Assembly (NCBI RefSeq): GCF_000026205.1
Contig: NC_011047.1
Coordinates: 434,001-498,000 of the forward strand
DNA: 64,000 nucleotides
DNA from: Candidatus Phytoplasma mali
GTDB taxonomy: Bacteria; Bacillota_I; Bacilli_A; Acholeplasmatales; Acholeplasmataceae
Direction: 5' to 3'
Position 1 is the first letter of the stretch. Every line of letters begins with the position of its first letter. Below are positions 9,475 to 21,438 of the stretch, in pieces. A program made the position numbers and the translations under genes. The notes beneath the pieces are model-generated. The model ran no database searches, was not told where the DNA came from, and was given only the letters and a program-made list of their open reading frames with translations.

Positions 9475-10317
9475 ATGTTTTTATCACAAAAAAGTTTTAT
9501 AGAAATTAAACCCACTTTATATTTAGTATCTACTCCTATTGGTAATTTATCTGATATAACTTTAAGAGCTTTACAAATTTTAAAATCTGTTGATTTTATT
9601 TTAGCAGAAGACACAAGAATATCTAAAAAGCTTTTAAATTTTTATGATATTAAAAAACCTATAATTTCTTTTTATCAATATAATCAACAAAAACGTTTAA
9701 ATAAAATCTTACAACTTTTGACTTCTAATCATAATTTAGCTTTAATTAGCGATGCTGGAACACCTTTAATTAGTGATCCTGGTGATTTATTAGTTCAAGA
9801 AGTACAAACAAGAGGCTTTCATACAATAGCTATTCCTGGTGTAACTGCTTTTTTAACAGCTTTTATTACTTCTTCTTTTAAATTACCTTTAATTTTTTTA
9901 GGTTTCTTACCTCGTTCACAAAATAAAAAAAAACTTTTTTTATTAAAATATCAGTTTTGCGAAGCAACTTTATTGATTTATGAATCATCTTATAGAGTAT
10001 TAGAAACCTTGCAGTTGTTAAAAAAAATTTATGGCAATAGAAACATTTCTTTAGCAAGAGAATTAACTAAAAAATTTGAACAAATCATTAATACTTCATT
10101 AGAAGAAATTTTAAAAAAAGAATTATTTTTAAAAGGTGAATATGTTATAGTAATTGAAGGTTTTACTAAATCTTCTATGTTATATGAAAATTTTTCCTTA
10201 CTACAACATATTCAATTTTATTTAAAACAAGGTTTTAGTGAAAAAGAATCTTTTCATAAAGTAGCTAAAGAAAGAAAAATATCCAAGAGAGAAATTTATA
10301 AAAAATATAAAATTTAA
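9475..10317 (+). CDS. rsmI: 16S rRNA (cytidine-1402 2'-O)-methyltransferase RsmI
   Basis: SAM-dependent methyltransferase of the SPOUT-unrelated RsmI/YraL family, acting on C1402 of 16S rRNA in the decoding centre. Family stretches visible: 'LYLVSTPIGNLSDITLRAL' (residues about 14-33), 'AEDTRISKKLL', 'LISDAGTPLISDPG' and 'IPGVTAFLTA'. At 280 residues it is full length. It sits 30 bp after holB, an adjacency also seen in other Firmicutes-related genomes. Confidence 0.94.
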   Translation: MFLSQKSFIEIKPTLYLVSTPIGNLSDITLRALQILKSVDFILAEDTRISKKLLNFYDIKKPIISFYQYNQQKRLNKILQLLTSNHNLALISDAGTPLISDPGDLLVQEVQTRGFHTIAIPGVTAFLTAFITSSFKLPLIFLGFLPRSQNKKKLFLLKYQFCEATLLIYESSYRVLETLQLLKKIYGNRNISLARELTKKFEQIINTSLEEILKKELFLKGEYVIVIEGFTKSSMLYENFSLLQHIQFYLKQGFSEKESFHKVAKERKISKREIYKKYKI

Positions 10318-10338
10318 TTTTTGAGGAATTATAAAAAA

Positions 10339-11874
10339 ATGAAAAAAAAAGAAAAATTTTATCTTGCAACAGCTATTGCTTATGCTTCAGATATTCCTCA
10401 TGTTGGCAATGTGTATGAAGTTGTTTTAGCTGATTTTTTAGCTCGTTTTAAAAGATTAGAAGGTTATGATGTTTATTTTCAAACCGGAACAGACGAACAT
10501 GGTCAAAAAATATTTCAAAAATCAAAATCTAAAAATCAAAAACCACAAACTTATGTTGATTATTTTTCTCAAGAAATTAGAAGAATTTATGATTTAATGA
10601 ATGTTAGTTATGATAAATTTATTAGAACTTCTGATGAAAATCATAAAAAATCAGTACAATCAGTTTTAGACAAATTATATCAAAAAAAAGATATTTATTT
10701 AGGAAAATATGAAGGATTTTATTCTGTTATTGAAGAATCTTACGTGTTAGAAAAAGATTTAGTAAATGGATTGACTAAAAGTGGTGAAATTCCCATATGG
10801 AATAGTGAAGAAGTTTACTTTTTTAAATTATCTAAATATCAAAAAAAATTATATGATTTTTTAAAAAATGATAGTGTTTTAATTAGGCCAGTTAATAAAA
10901 AACAAGAGATTTTAAATTTATTAAAAGAACCTTTGCCTGATTTATGCATTACTAGAACTTTTTGTAAATATGGTATTAATTTGAATTTTAATTCACAACA
11001 TTTTGTTTATGTTTGGGTTGATGCTTTGTTAAATTATATAACTGGTTTAAATTATCATCCAGATTTACCTAAAAGTAAAGAATTTTTAAAATATTGGCCT
11101 TGTGATATTCATATTATAGGTAAAGATATTATACGTTTTCATTTGGTTCATTTTTTAATTTTACTGATATCATTAGAATTGCCTTTGCCAAAAATTTTTT
11201 TTGTTCATCCCTTTATTTTATTTGATAAAAATAAAATGAGTAAATCTAAAGGTAATGTTTTATATATTGATGATTTATTAAAAACTTTTTCAGTCGATAC
11301 AATTCGTTATTTTATGTTACACGAAATACCATATAATCAAGATGGAAATATTACGCATGAATTATTAAGAGAAAGACATAATACTGATTTAGCCAATACT
11401 ATAGGTAATTTGTTAAATAGAACTTTAGGAATGTTAAAAGCTTATCGTAATGGTCATTTAAAAAAGGTTATTCTACCAGAAATTTTAGAAATTGATTTAT
11501 CTAAAAAGTCTTTGGAAGCTTTACCATTAATACAAAAAAAAGTATTTAATTTTCATATTTCTGATGCTATAGAAGTTATTATACAATTAGCTCGTTTTTC
11601 TAATAAGTACATTGATTTAGCTAAACCTTGGATTTTATTTAAAGAATCTGATAAACAAGATGTTTTAGATCATGTTTTATATAGTTTAATAGAAACTTTA
11701 AGATTTATTGGTGTTTTATTACAACCTTTTTTGCCTACTACAGCTAAATCTATTTTAAAACAGATTAAATCTGAAAATAATACCTTTGCTAGTTTAGAAA
11801 TTTTTGGTGTTACTGAAAGTAAAACAATATTTTCAAAAGAAATACTTTTTATTCGCTTTGAGGATAATAATTAA
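10339..11874 (+). CDS. metG: Methionyl-tRNA synthetase
   Basis: Class I synthetase charging tRNA-Met. The HIGH-like motif reads HVGN (in 'DIPHVGNVYE'), with Asn in place of the last His. The KMSKS loop is intact ('KMSKSKGNVLYIDDLL'). The insertion that carries a zinc knuckle in many MetRS proteins has no cysteine pairs here, as in zinc-free forms. There is no C-terminal tRNA-binding OB domain; the protein stops after the anticodon-binding helices (511 residues from the ATG). A TTG at 10321 lies upstream of the gagg site and is rejected as start. Confidence 0.95.
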   Translation: MKKKEKFYLATAIAYASDIPHVGNVYEVVLADFLARFKRLEGYDVYFQTGTDEHGQKIFQKSKSKNQKPQTYVDYFSQEIRRIYDLMNVSYDKFIRTSDENHKKSVQSVLDKLYQKKDIYLGKYEGFYSVIEESYVLEKDLVNGLTKSGEIPIWNSEEVYFFKLSKYQKKLYDFLKNDSVLIRPVNKKQEILNLLKEPLPDLCITRTFCKYGINLNFNSQHFVYVWVDALLNYITGLNYHPDLPKSKEFLKYWPCDIHIIGKDIIRFHLVHFLILLISLELPLPKIFFVHPFILFDKNKMSKSKGNVLYIDDLLKTFSVDTIRYFMLHEIPYNQDGNITHELLRERHNTDLANTIGNLLNRTLGMLKAYRNGHLKKVILPEILEIDLSKKSLEALPLIQKKVFNFHISDAIEVIIQLARFSNKYIDLAKPWILFKESDKQDVLDHVLYSLIETLRFIGVLLQPFLPTTAKSILKQIKSENNTFASLEIFGVTESKTIFSKEILFIRFEDNN

Positions 11875-12107
11875 TTTTTTAATTTTAAATTTTTATATAT
11901 TGAAATTTTTTTATTTATAAATTAATTTTCAAAAAATATAATAGATGATGCTTAAAATTTTTTAATTATATTTTTTATATTATAATAAATGATAGTTGGA
12001 TTTTTTTATTTATTATTTTTTTAAATATAAATGTTTATATTTTTATTTTTATAATATTTTAAAAAAATAAATGTTTTAATGTTTTAAAGGAGTTTTTTTA
12101 AAATTAT

Positions 12108-13388
12108 ATGGGATTAAAATTAGATTTATCGGGTATAAAAAAATTTATTAATTTTGAAAAAGAAAGTCAGAAATTAATATCTAAAATTAAGACAATTCAT
12201 CAAAATATGCAAAATAAAAGAGGTGTTGGAAAAGATTTTTTAGGTTGGTTAGATTTACCTTTTAAAGTTAATTCTCAAGAAATTATTAAAATTAATCAAA
12301 TTAAATCTTATTATAATTTAGAAGTTTTAATAGTAATTGGAGCAGGCGGTTCTTATTATGGCGTAAAAGCTGGTTTAGATTTTTTAAAATTTGACTTTGT
12401 GTCATCTAATCCTCAAATTATTTTTGCAGGTTATCAAATATCAGGTTTTTATTTATCTAATTTAATTAAATATTTAAAAAACAAAAATTGGGCTATTAAT
12501 GTTATTTCTAAATCAGGTAATACTATTGAACCGGCTATTGCATTTCGAATTTTAAAACAAGAATTAGAAGTTAAATTTGGTAAAAAAGAAACTAAAAAAA
12601 GAATTTTTGTAACAACTAGTAAAAATAAAGGGAATTTATTTAAATTAGCTTTACAAGAAGGATATGAAGTTTTTGATGTTCCAGAATCTGTCAGTGGACG
12701 TTTTAGTGTTTTATCTGCTGTAGGATTTTTACCTTTTATTTTTGCTAATATTAATATAGAGAATATTTTAAAAGGTGCTAGAGATGCTTTTTATGATACT
12801 AGTAGTTGTGAATTATCAAAAAACCTTTCTTATCAATATGCAGTTTCTAGATTTTGTTTATATCAAAATAAAAAACATATTGAATTATTAGTTAGCTATG
12901 AACCTAGTTTAATTTCTTTTACTGATTGGTGGAAACAATTGTTTGGGGAATCTGAAGGTAAAAATGGTAAATCTCTTTTTCCGTGCGGTCTATATGCTAC
13001 TTCAGAATTACATTCTTTAGGACAATATTTACAAGAAGGTCCAAAAATTTTTTTTGAAACTATTTTAAATGTTAAAAATATACCCGATGATTGTTTGATT
13101 CCTGATGTATTTAATGATATTGATAAATTAAATTATTTATCTAATAAAAGTTTATCTTATGTAAATCAACATGCTTTAAATGCCGTTAAGATTGCTCATA
13201 TCCAAGGTAATGTACCTAATATAGAAATTACTTTTGATTATTTAGATGAATATCATTTTGGTTATTTAGTATATTTTTTTGAAAAAGCTTGTGCTCTTTC
13301 TGCTTATCTTTTAGAGGTTAATCCTTTTGATCAACCTGGAGTAGAAAATTATAAAAAAAATCTTTTATCTTTGTTAGGTAAAAAATAA
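12108..13388 (+). CDS. pgi: Glucose-6-phosphate isomerase
   Basis: Interconverts glucose-6-phosphate and fructose-6-phosphate at the head of glycolysis, which must supply energy in a phytoplasma. SIS-fold motifs are present: 'VIGAGGSYYGVKAGL', 'SKSGNTIEPAIAFR', 'FGESEGKNGKSLFP', 'LHSLGQYLQEGP' and 'NPFDQPGVE'. At 426 residues it matches the short Gram-positive form. It follows a 230-bp AT-rich gap and has an aaaggag site, with the ATG 17 bp further on. It is probably its own transcription unit. Confidence 0.96.
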   Translation: MGLKLDLSGIKKFINFEKESQKLISKIKTIHQNMQNKRGVGKDFLGWLDLPFKVNSQEIIKINQIKSYYNLEVLIVIGAGGSYYGVKAGLDFLKFDFVSSNPQIIFAGYQISGFYLSNLIKYLKNKNWAINVISKSGNTIEPAIAFRILKQELEVKFGKKETKKRIFVTTSKNKGNLFKLALQEGYEVFDVPESVSGRFSVLSAVGFLPFIFANINIENILKGARDAFYDTSSCELSKNLSYQYAVSRFCLYQNKKHIELLVSYEPSLISFTDWWKQLFGESEGKNGKSLFPCGLYATSELHSLGQYLQEGPKIFFETILNVKNIPDDCLIPDVFNDIDKLNYLSNKSLSYVNQHALNAVKIAHIQGNVPNIEITFDYLDEYHFGYLVYFFEKACALSAYLLEVNPFDQPGVENYKKNLLSLLGKK

Positions 13389-13643
13389 TAAAATTTATTT
13401 ACCTATCTACTTTGTTATGAATTTAAAATTTTAATTAATTTATTTTTATAAAATAAAAAAATTTAAAAAAAGAGTAATCATTTATTTTATTATTTTTGTA
13501 TATAATATTACTAATTATTGATTAGAAAAATTTTTTATAATAAAAATTTAATTAAAAAATATATATTAAAATATAATTTTTAATTAAATTTTAAATTATT
13601 ATCAAAAATATATTTTAAAAAATATTTTTTAATTTATTTATTG
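13389..13643. other. AT-rich intergenic spacer after pgi
   Basis: No gene is visible. An 8-bp inverted repeat across the pgi stop (taggtaaa at 13375-13382 and tttaccta at 13398-13405) is not followed by a T-run, so termination there is doubtful. The right end runs into the rpmH promoter. Confidence 0.5.
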
Positions 13644-13672
13644 TTGACAAATAAAAAAAATCTAGTTATAAT
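13644..13672 (+). promoter_or_regulatory. Consensus sigma-70-type promoter of rpmH-rnpA-yidC
   Basis: TTGACA at 13644-13649 and TATAAT at 13667-13672 are separated by exactly 17 bp. It lies 30 bp before the rpmH start codon. Both hexamers match the housekeeping consensus perfectly, which predicts strong constitutive transcription. Confidence 0.9.
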
Positions 13673-13702
13673 TTAAGAAAAAGAGGTACGGGATTATTTT
13701 GT

Positions 13703-13837
13703 ATGAAAAGAACATATCAACCAAGTAAAATTAAAAGACAAAGAACTCATGGTTTTAGAGCTAGAATATCTACTATCGGGGGTAAAAGAGTTATTGCCGC
13801 AAGAAGATCTAAAGGACGTGTGCGTTTAACGGTTTAA
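13703..13837 (+). CDS. rpmH: Ribosomal protein L34 (bL34)
   Basis: A 44-codon gene, the normal length for L34 of the large subunit. It begins [18 protein letters not shown] and ends in '[12 protein letters not shown]', both family hallmarks. The Shine-Dalgarno is poor (aagaggtacgggatt, about 12 bp upstream). It heads the rpmH-rnpA-yidC cluster. Confidence 0.97.
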   Translation: MKRTYQPSKIKRQRTHGFRARISTIGGKRVIAARRSKGRVRLTV

Positions 13838-13946
13838 TTATTAAATATAAATATTATAATTATTAAAATTTTTATTTATATTTACGAGGTATTTATAATT
13901 TAATAATTTGTTTATAATTTATTAAAATTAATCTAAATTTGAAATT

Positions 13947-14285
13947 ATGAAAAAAAAATTTATTATTAAAAAAGATATTGATATTAGCAATATTTTAAAA
14001 TTAAAAAAAAGCATTGGTAATCCTTTTTTTGTTTTATATTATTCTAAAAATAAAAATCAAACACATTTTAAATTTGCTTTAAGTATTGGTAAAAAATATG
14101 GTAAAGCTTATGAAAGAAATTTAATTAAAAGACGTTTAAGAATGATTATTCACGAATTTCATATTTTAATTGATTTTAAAATATCTTTTGTTTTAGTTAT
14201 CAAGCCTAAAGCTAAAAATTTAACATTTCAACAAATTAAAGAAGATTTTTTTATTTTATTAAAAAAATCTAATTTAATAATTTAA
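13947..14285 (+). CDS. rnpA: Ribonuclease P protein component
   Basis: Protein cofactor of RNase P, which matures tRNA 5' ends; its RNA partner rnpB is in the same window (about 23.7 kb). The RNR signature is visible as 'KAYERNLIKRRLRMIIHEF' (residues about 52-70), preceded by 'FALSIGKKYG'. At 112 residues it is normal. It lies 109 bp after rpmH, and yidC follows by 23 bp. Confidence 0.93.
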   Translation: MKKKFIIKKDIDISNILKLKKSIGNPFFVLYYSKNKNQTHFKFALSIGKKYGKAYERNLIKRRLRMIIHEFHILIDFKISFVLVIKPKAKNLTFQQIKEDFFILLKKSNLII

Positions 14286-14308
14286 ATTTAGTTAGGAATT
14301 AAAATATT

Positions 14309-16027
14309 ATGCCCAAACAAAGCAGTAATTTTATGCAAACTATTTTTTTAATATTATTTTTCATTATTTGTTTTATTTTTATAAGATATATATTTGTTAA
14401 ACCAGAACCAAAAGAAAATTTACTTTATGTGGCTGCTGTTTTTAAAAATAAAGATAAAATGTCAGAATTTAGTCAAGAATTGAAAAAATTGCATTCTTTA
14501 GAACCACATTTATCTAAAGAATATGATATTCAAAAATTATTCATAGACCAACAATATTTAGATGTTTTTAAATTATATACTAATAATCAAGAACAAAATA
14601 TTCAAATTAAAAAGTTAACAGAAAGTCAAGAACTTCTTAATAATATTAAAATCGAATTTGAATATAAAGAAGATGATAAAACAGCATCTCAATCTGTTTT
14701 TATTATTAAAATTATAGATATTCAAAGTAAAATTCAAAATATTATTAAATTTGATAATGAATATAATTTTAATTATTTTTATTTTGATTTGCAAAAAAAC
14801 TTTCCTCCAGAATCCAAAGATTTTCAAAAACAACAAAATAAAAACGCTAATGATGTTAAGGATTTTTTTACTGTTTTAATGGGAACTAATTATAAATATA
14901 TTGTTGAGGAAAAATATAAGAAATATTTTGATATAAGCGAAAATAAAGACTTTTTTTTAAAATTTTCAAATAGTAACAATAATAAAAAATTTGAATCACT
15001 TTTAAGTCAAGAATTGTTTAATAACGAAAAAAAAGAAATTAATTCTCACGATTTAAGTATATATAATCAAATTATTAAGCAAGTTGTGGCAGGTAATAAT
15101 AATCCTCCCCACTTAATTGCAAAATTAAAATTTAATAATGATATTTATTTTGATTTTCCAATATTTGTTAATAATTCTGGATATTTACCTATCCAATGGC
15201 CTTCTAAATTAGATTGGAGTGGTAAATTAGGTTTTTATTATATTTGGAATGTTTTGATAATTTCTATCGGTTTTTTTCTATACATTTTTTCTTACATTTT
15301 TGGGAATTTAGGTTTTGGTATTATTTTAACTACTATTTTAGTTAGAACTTTATCTTGGCCAATTTATACTAAAACCAGTACTTTTACATTAAACATGAGT
15401 TTAGTACAACCTGAAATAGATAAAATTAGAGATAAATATATTTTAAAAAAAGATCCTGTTTCTATTCAAAAAATGCAATTAGAAACTTTAAGGGTTTATA
15501 AAAAATATAATATTGGTTTTTTAGGTATGTTTACAACATTTTTACAAATACCTATTTTTATATCTATGCTGACTACTTTAAATCGTTTTCGTATTCCTGG
15601 AGGTATTTTTAATTTAGATAATAAATTTTTAGATAAAACACCATTTTTGGGTTTTATTAAATTATCAGCTTCAACAACTAATGACAATGATATAAGAGAT
15701 ATTTTAATTAAAATTTTACTTTCAACTTTTGTAGGTATTACTATGATTATTTTAAATAAGATTAGTTTTAAAAAACCATTTTATTTACAAAATAAATCTT
15801 ATACTGTTTTAAATATAGAAGAAAAAGCTAAAAGAGAACAAACTGAAAAAAGTTTTAAAATCGTTAGTTATTTCATGGTTGCTATTATGGTGTTTGCTGC
15901 CTTTAATGATAATGTTTTATCTTTATATTGGTTGGTTGGTAATACTTATACTATTTTTCAAACTGTTTTTAATCGTCAACAAATGGAAAAAAAATATTAT
16001 TTGTTAAAACAAAAAAATTATGAATAA
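14309..16027 (+). CDS. yidC: Membrane protein insertase YidC/OxaA
   Basis: Inserts and folds membrane proteins, alone or with SecYEG. An N-terminal membrane segment (residues about 9-28) is followed by a poorly conserved, Asn/Lys-rich region of roughly 280 residues, then the insertase core: 'GFGIILTTILVRTLSWPIYTK' (residues about 335-355; the conserved TM2 Arg lies here), the cytoplasmic coiled-coil hairpin, 'FLQIPIFISMLTTLNRF' and the final helices. It is long (572 residues) for a Gram-positive-type YidC, because of the N-terminal region. It has no lipobox cysteine. Confidence 0.92.
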   Translation: MPKQSSNFMQTIFLILFFIICFIFIRYIFVKPEPKENLLYVAAVFKNKDKMSEFSQELKKLHSLEPHLSKEYDIQKLFIDQQYLDVFKLYTNNQEQNIQIKKLTESQELLNNIKIEFEYKEDDKTASQSVFIIKIIDIQSKIQNIIKFDNEYNFNYFYFDLQKNFPPESKDFQKQQNKNANDVKDFFTVLMGTNYKYIVEEKYKKYFDISENKDFFLKFSNSNNNKKFESLLSQELFNNEKKEINSHDLSIYNQIIKQVVAGNNNPPHLIAKLKFNNDIYFDFPIFVNNSGYLPIQWPSKLDWSGKLGFYYIWNVLIISIGFFLYIFSYIFGNLGFGIILTTILVRTLSWPIYTKTSTFTLNMSLVQPEIDKIRDKYILKKDPVSIQKMQLETLRVYKKYNIGFLGMFTTFLQIPIFISMLTTLNRFRIPGGIFNLDNKFLDKTPFLGFIKLSASTTNDNDIRDILIKILLSTFVGITMIILNKISFKKPFYLQNKSYTVLNIEEKAKREQTEKSFKIVSYFMVAIMVFAAFNDNVLSLYWLVGNTYTIFQTVFNRQQMEKKYYLLKQKNYE

Positions 16028-16102
16028 ATTCTGTAATTAAGTATTTATTATTTTATATTTTTTTTAATAATTTATTTTTTACAAAAAAAAATATAAAAAA
16101 AT

Positions 16103-16131
16103 TTGATTTTTATTTTTTAATATGGTAAAAT
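16103..16131 (+). promoter_or_regulatory. Probable promoter of tRNA-Tyr and the rRNA operon
   Basis: TTGATT (16103-16108) and TAAAAT (16126-16131) are spaced by 17 bp. The -10 is preceded by TGG, an extended -10 element. It lies 35 bp before tRNA-Tyr. Whether the rRNA genes also have a second promoter between 16251 and 16296 cannot be decided from the sequence. Confidence 0.55.
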
Positions 16132-16166
16132 TTTAATTGGTTTTGAATTAATTAGAATTTTTTTAC

Positions 16167-16250
16167 GGAGGGGTAGCGAAGTGGTTAAACGCAGCAGTCT
16201 GTAAAACTGTTCCGCAAGGTACGATGGTTCGAATCCATTCCCCTCCACCA
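16167..16250 (+). tRNA. trnY: tRNA-Tyr (GTA)
   Basis: An 84-nt class II tRNA with acceptor stem ggagggg/cccctcc, anticodon loop ctgtaaa (anticodon GTA), a long variable arm around ttccgcaagg and encoded CCA. It lies just upstream of the 16S leader, so it may be cotranscribed with the rRNA operon. Confidence 0.96.
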
Positions 16251-16296
16251 TTTTTTAATTTTTTTTAAATTAAAAAAAATTAAAATATTTTGTTTA

Positions 16297-16319
16297 GTCT
16301 TTGACAACTGAAGATGATA
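16297..16319 (+). other. 16S rRNA processing stem, 5' arm
   Basis: This 23-nt arm pairs with 17914-17936 downstream of 16S with a single mismatch. It forms the long helix that RNase III is known to cut to release pre-16S rRNA. The arm contains TTGACA, which should therefore not be read as a promoter -35 box. Confidence 0.85.
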
Positions 16320-16388
16320 AAAATTTATTACATTTATAAATTTAATTAATTTATCTTATTTTAATTAATTAAAGTTTTTGATTTTATA

Positions 16389-17904
<1,516 letters not shown>

Positions 17905-17913
17905 TAAGGAAAA

Positions 17914-17936
17914 TATCATCTTCAGTTGTGAAAGAC
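17914..17936 (+). other. 16S rRNA processing stem, 3' arm
   Basis: Reverse complement of 16297-16319 with one mismatch. It closes the 16S precursor loop for RNase III processing. Confidence 0.85.
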
Positions 17937-17982
17937 TTAAAAAAGTTTTTTATTTTTTAAGATAAAAATAAATAATGGTCCG

Positions 17983-18059
17983 GGGCCTATAGCTCAGTTG
18001 GTTAGAGCACACGCCTGATAAGCGTGAGGTCGATGGTTCGAGTCCATTTAGGCCCACCA
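17983..18059 (+). tRNA. trnI: tRNA-Ile (GAT) in the 16S-23S spacer
   Basis: A 77-nt tRNA with acceptor gggccta/taggccc, anticodon GAT in 'ctgataa', a T-loop 'ggttcgagtcc' and encoded CCA. A spacer tRNA-Ile without tRNA-Ala is a well-known trait of phytoplasma rRNA operons. Confidence 0.97.
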
Positions 18060-18084
18060 AAGTATTTATCTTAAGAAAACAAGC

Positions 18085-18104
18085 TCTTTGAAAAGTAGAT
18101 AAAT
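18085..18104 (+). other. 23S rRNA processing stem, 5' arm
   Basis: This 20-nt arm (tctttgaaaagtagataaat) pairs at 18 of 20 positions with 20992-21011 downstream of 23S, forming the pre-23S helix. Confidence 0.8.
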
Positions 18105-18117
18105 TAAGGTTAAAAGA

Positions 18118-20978
<2,861 letters not shown>

Positions 20979-20991
20979 ATTTTTTTAACCC

Positions 20992-21011
20992 ATTTATCTA
21001 GTTTTGAAAGA
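20992..21011 (+). other. 23S rRNA processing stem, 3' arm
   Basis: Pairs with 18085-18104 at 18 of 20 positions and closes the 23S precursor loop just before 5S. Confidence 0.8.
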
Positions 21012-21012
21012 T

Positions 21013-21130
21013 TTTCCTGGTGCTTAAGTTAAAAAGGACACACCTGTTCCCATCCCGAACACAGCAGTTAAGCTTTTTAACGCCGACAATAGTTCGATTT
21101 TTCGCGCCAAGATAGGTTGTCGCCAGGAAA
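21013..21130 (+). rRNA. rrf: 5S ribosomal RNA
   Basis: About 118 nt, with terminal helix tttcctgg/ccaggaaa and the internal 'acacctgttcccatcccgaacacagcagttaag' block of 5S. It follows 23S by about 35 bp, closing the 16S-Ile-23S-5S operon. Confidence 0.95.
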
Positions 21131-21143
21131 TGCTGAAAATTAT

Positions 21144-21219
21144 AGAGGATTAGCTCAGCTGGGAGAGCGTCTGCCTTACAAGCAGAATGTCGGCGGTTCG
21201 AACCCGTCATCCTCTACCA
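21144..21219 (+). tRNA. trnV: tRNA-Val (TAC)
   Basis: A 76-nt tRNA with acceptor agaggat/atcctct, anticodon TAC in 'cttacaa' and encoded CCA. It is 13 bp from 5S and cotranscribed with it. Confidence 0.97.
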
Positions 21220-21241
21220 TCAACAAATAGAAAATTTAAAA

Positions 21242-21317
21242 GCCTATGTAGCTCAGTTGGTAGAGCATCTGACTGTTAATCAGAGGGTCCTAGGTTCGAG
21301 CCCTAGCATAGGCGCCA
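21242..21317 (+). tRNA. trnN: tRNA-Asn (GTT)
   Basis: A 76-nt tRNA with acceptor gcctatg/cataggc, anticodon GTT in 'ctgttaa', discriminator G and encoded CCA. It is the last RNA gene of the operon before the terminator. Confidence 0.97.
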
Positions 21318-21349
21318 TATTTTTATATAGTTTATACATTTTTCAATTT

Positions 21350-21374
21350 TTTAAGACCTTAAGGTCTTTTTTAT
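21350..21374 (+). terminator. Terminator of the rRNA-tRNA operon
   Basis: Hairpin aagacc-ttaa-ggtctt (21353-21368) followed by a run of Ts. It lies 33 bp after tRNA-Asn. Confidence 0.8.
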
Positions 21375-21438
21375 TTTTAAAAATAATTACAAATATTTTG
21401 CATAAAAATTAATTATTATTAAGGGAAGGATTTTGAAT

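Noticed and set aside
9279-9614. Minus-strand frame across the holB/rsmI junction
   Set aside because: It covers two well-supported plus-strand genes and has only low-complexity Lys/Ile/Phe sequence.
13375-13405. Inverted repeat over the pgi stop as a terminator
   Set aside because: The 8-bp stem has a long AT-rich loop and no T-run after it.
16297-16319. TTGACA at 16301 as a promoter for 16S rRNA
   Set aside because: It lies inside the 23-nt arm that pairs with sequence after 16S, and no TATAAT follows at 16-18 bp.
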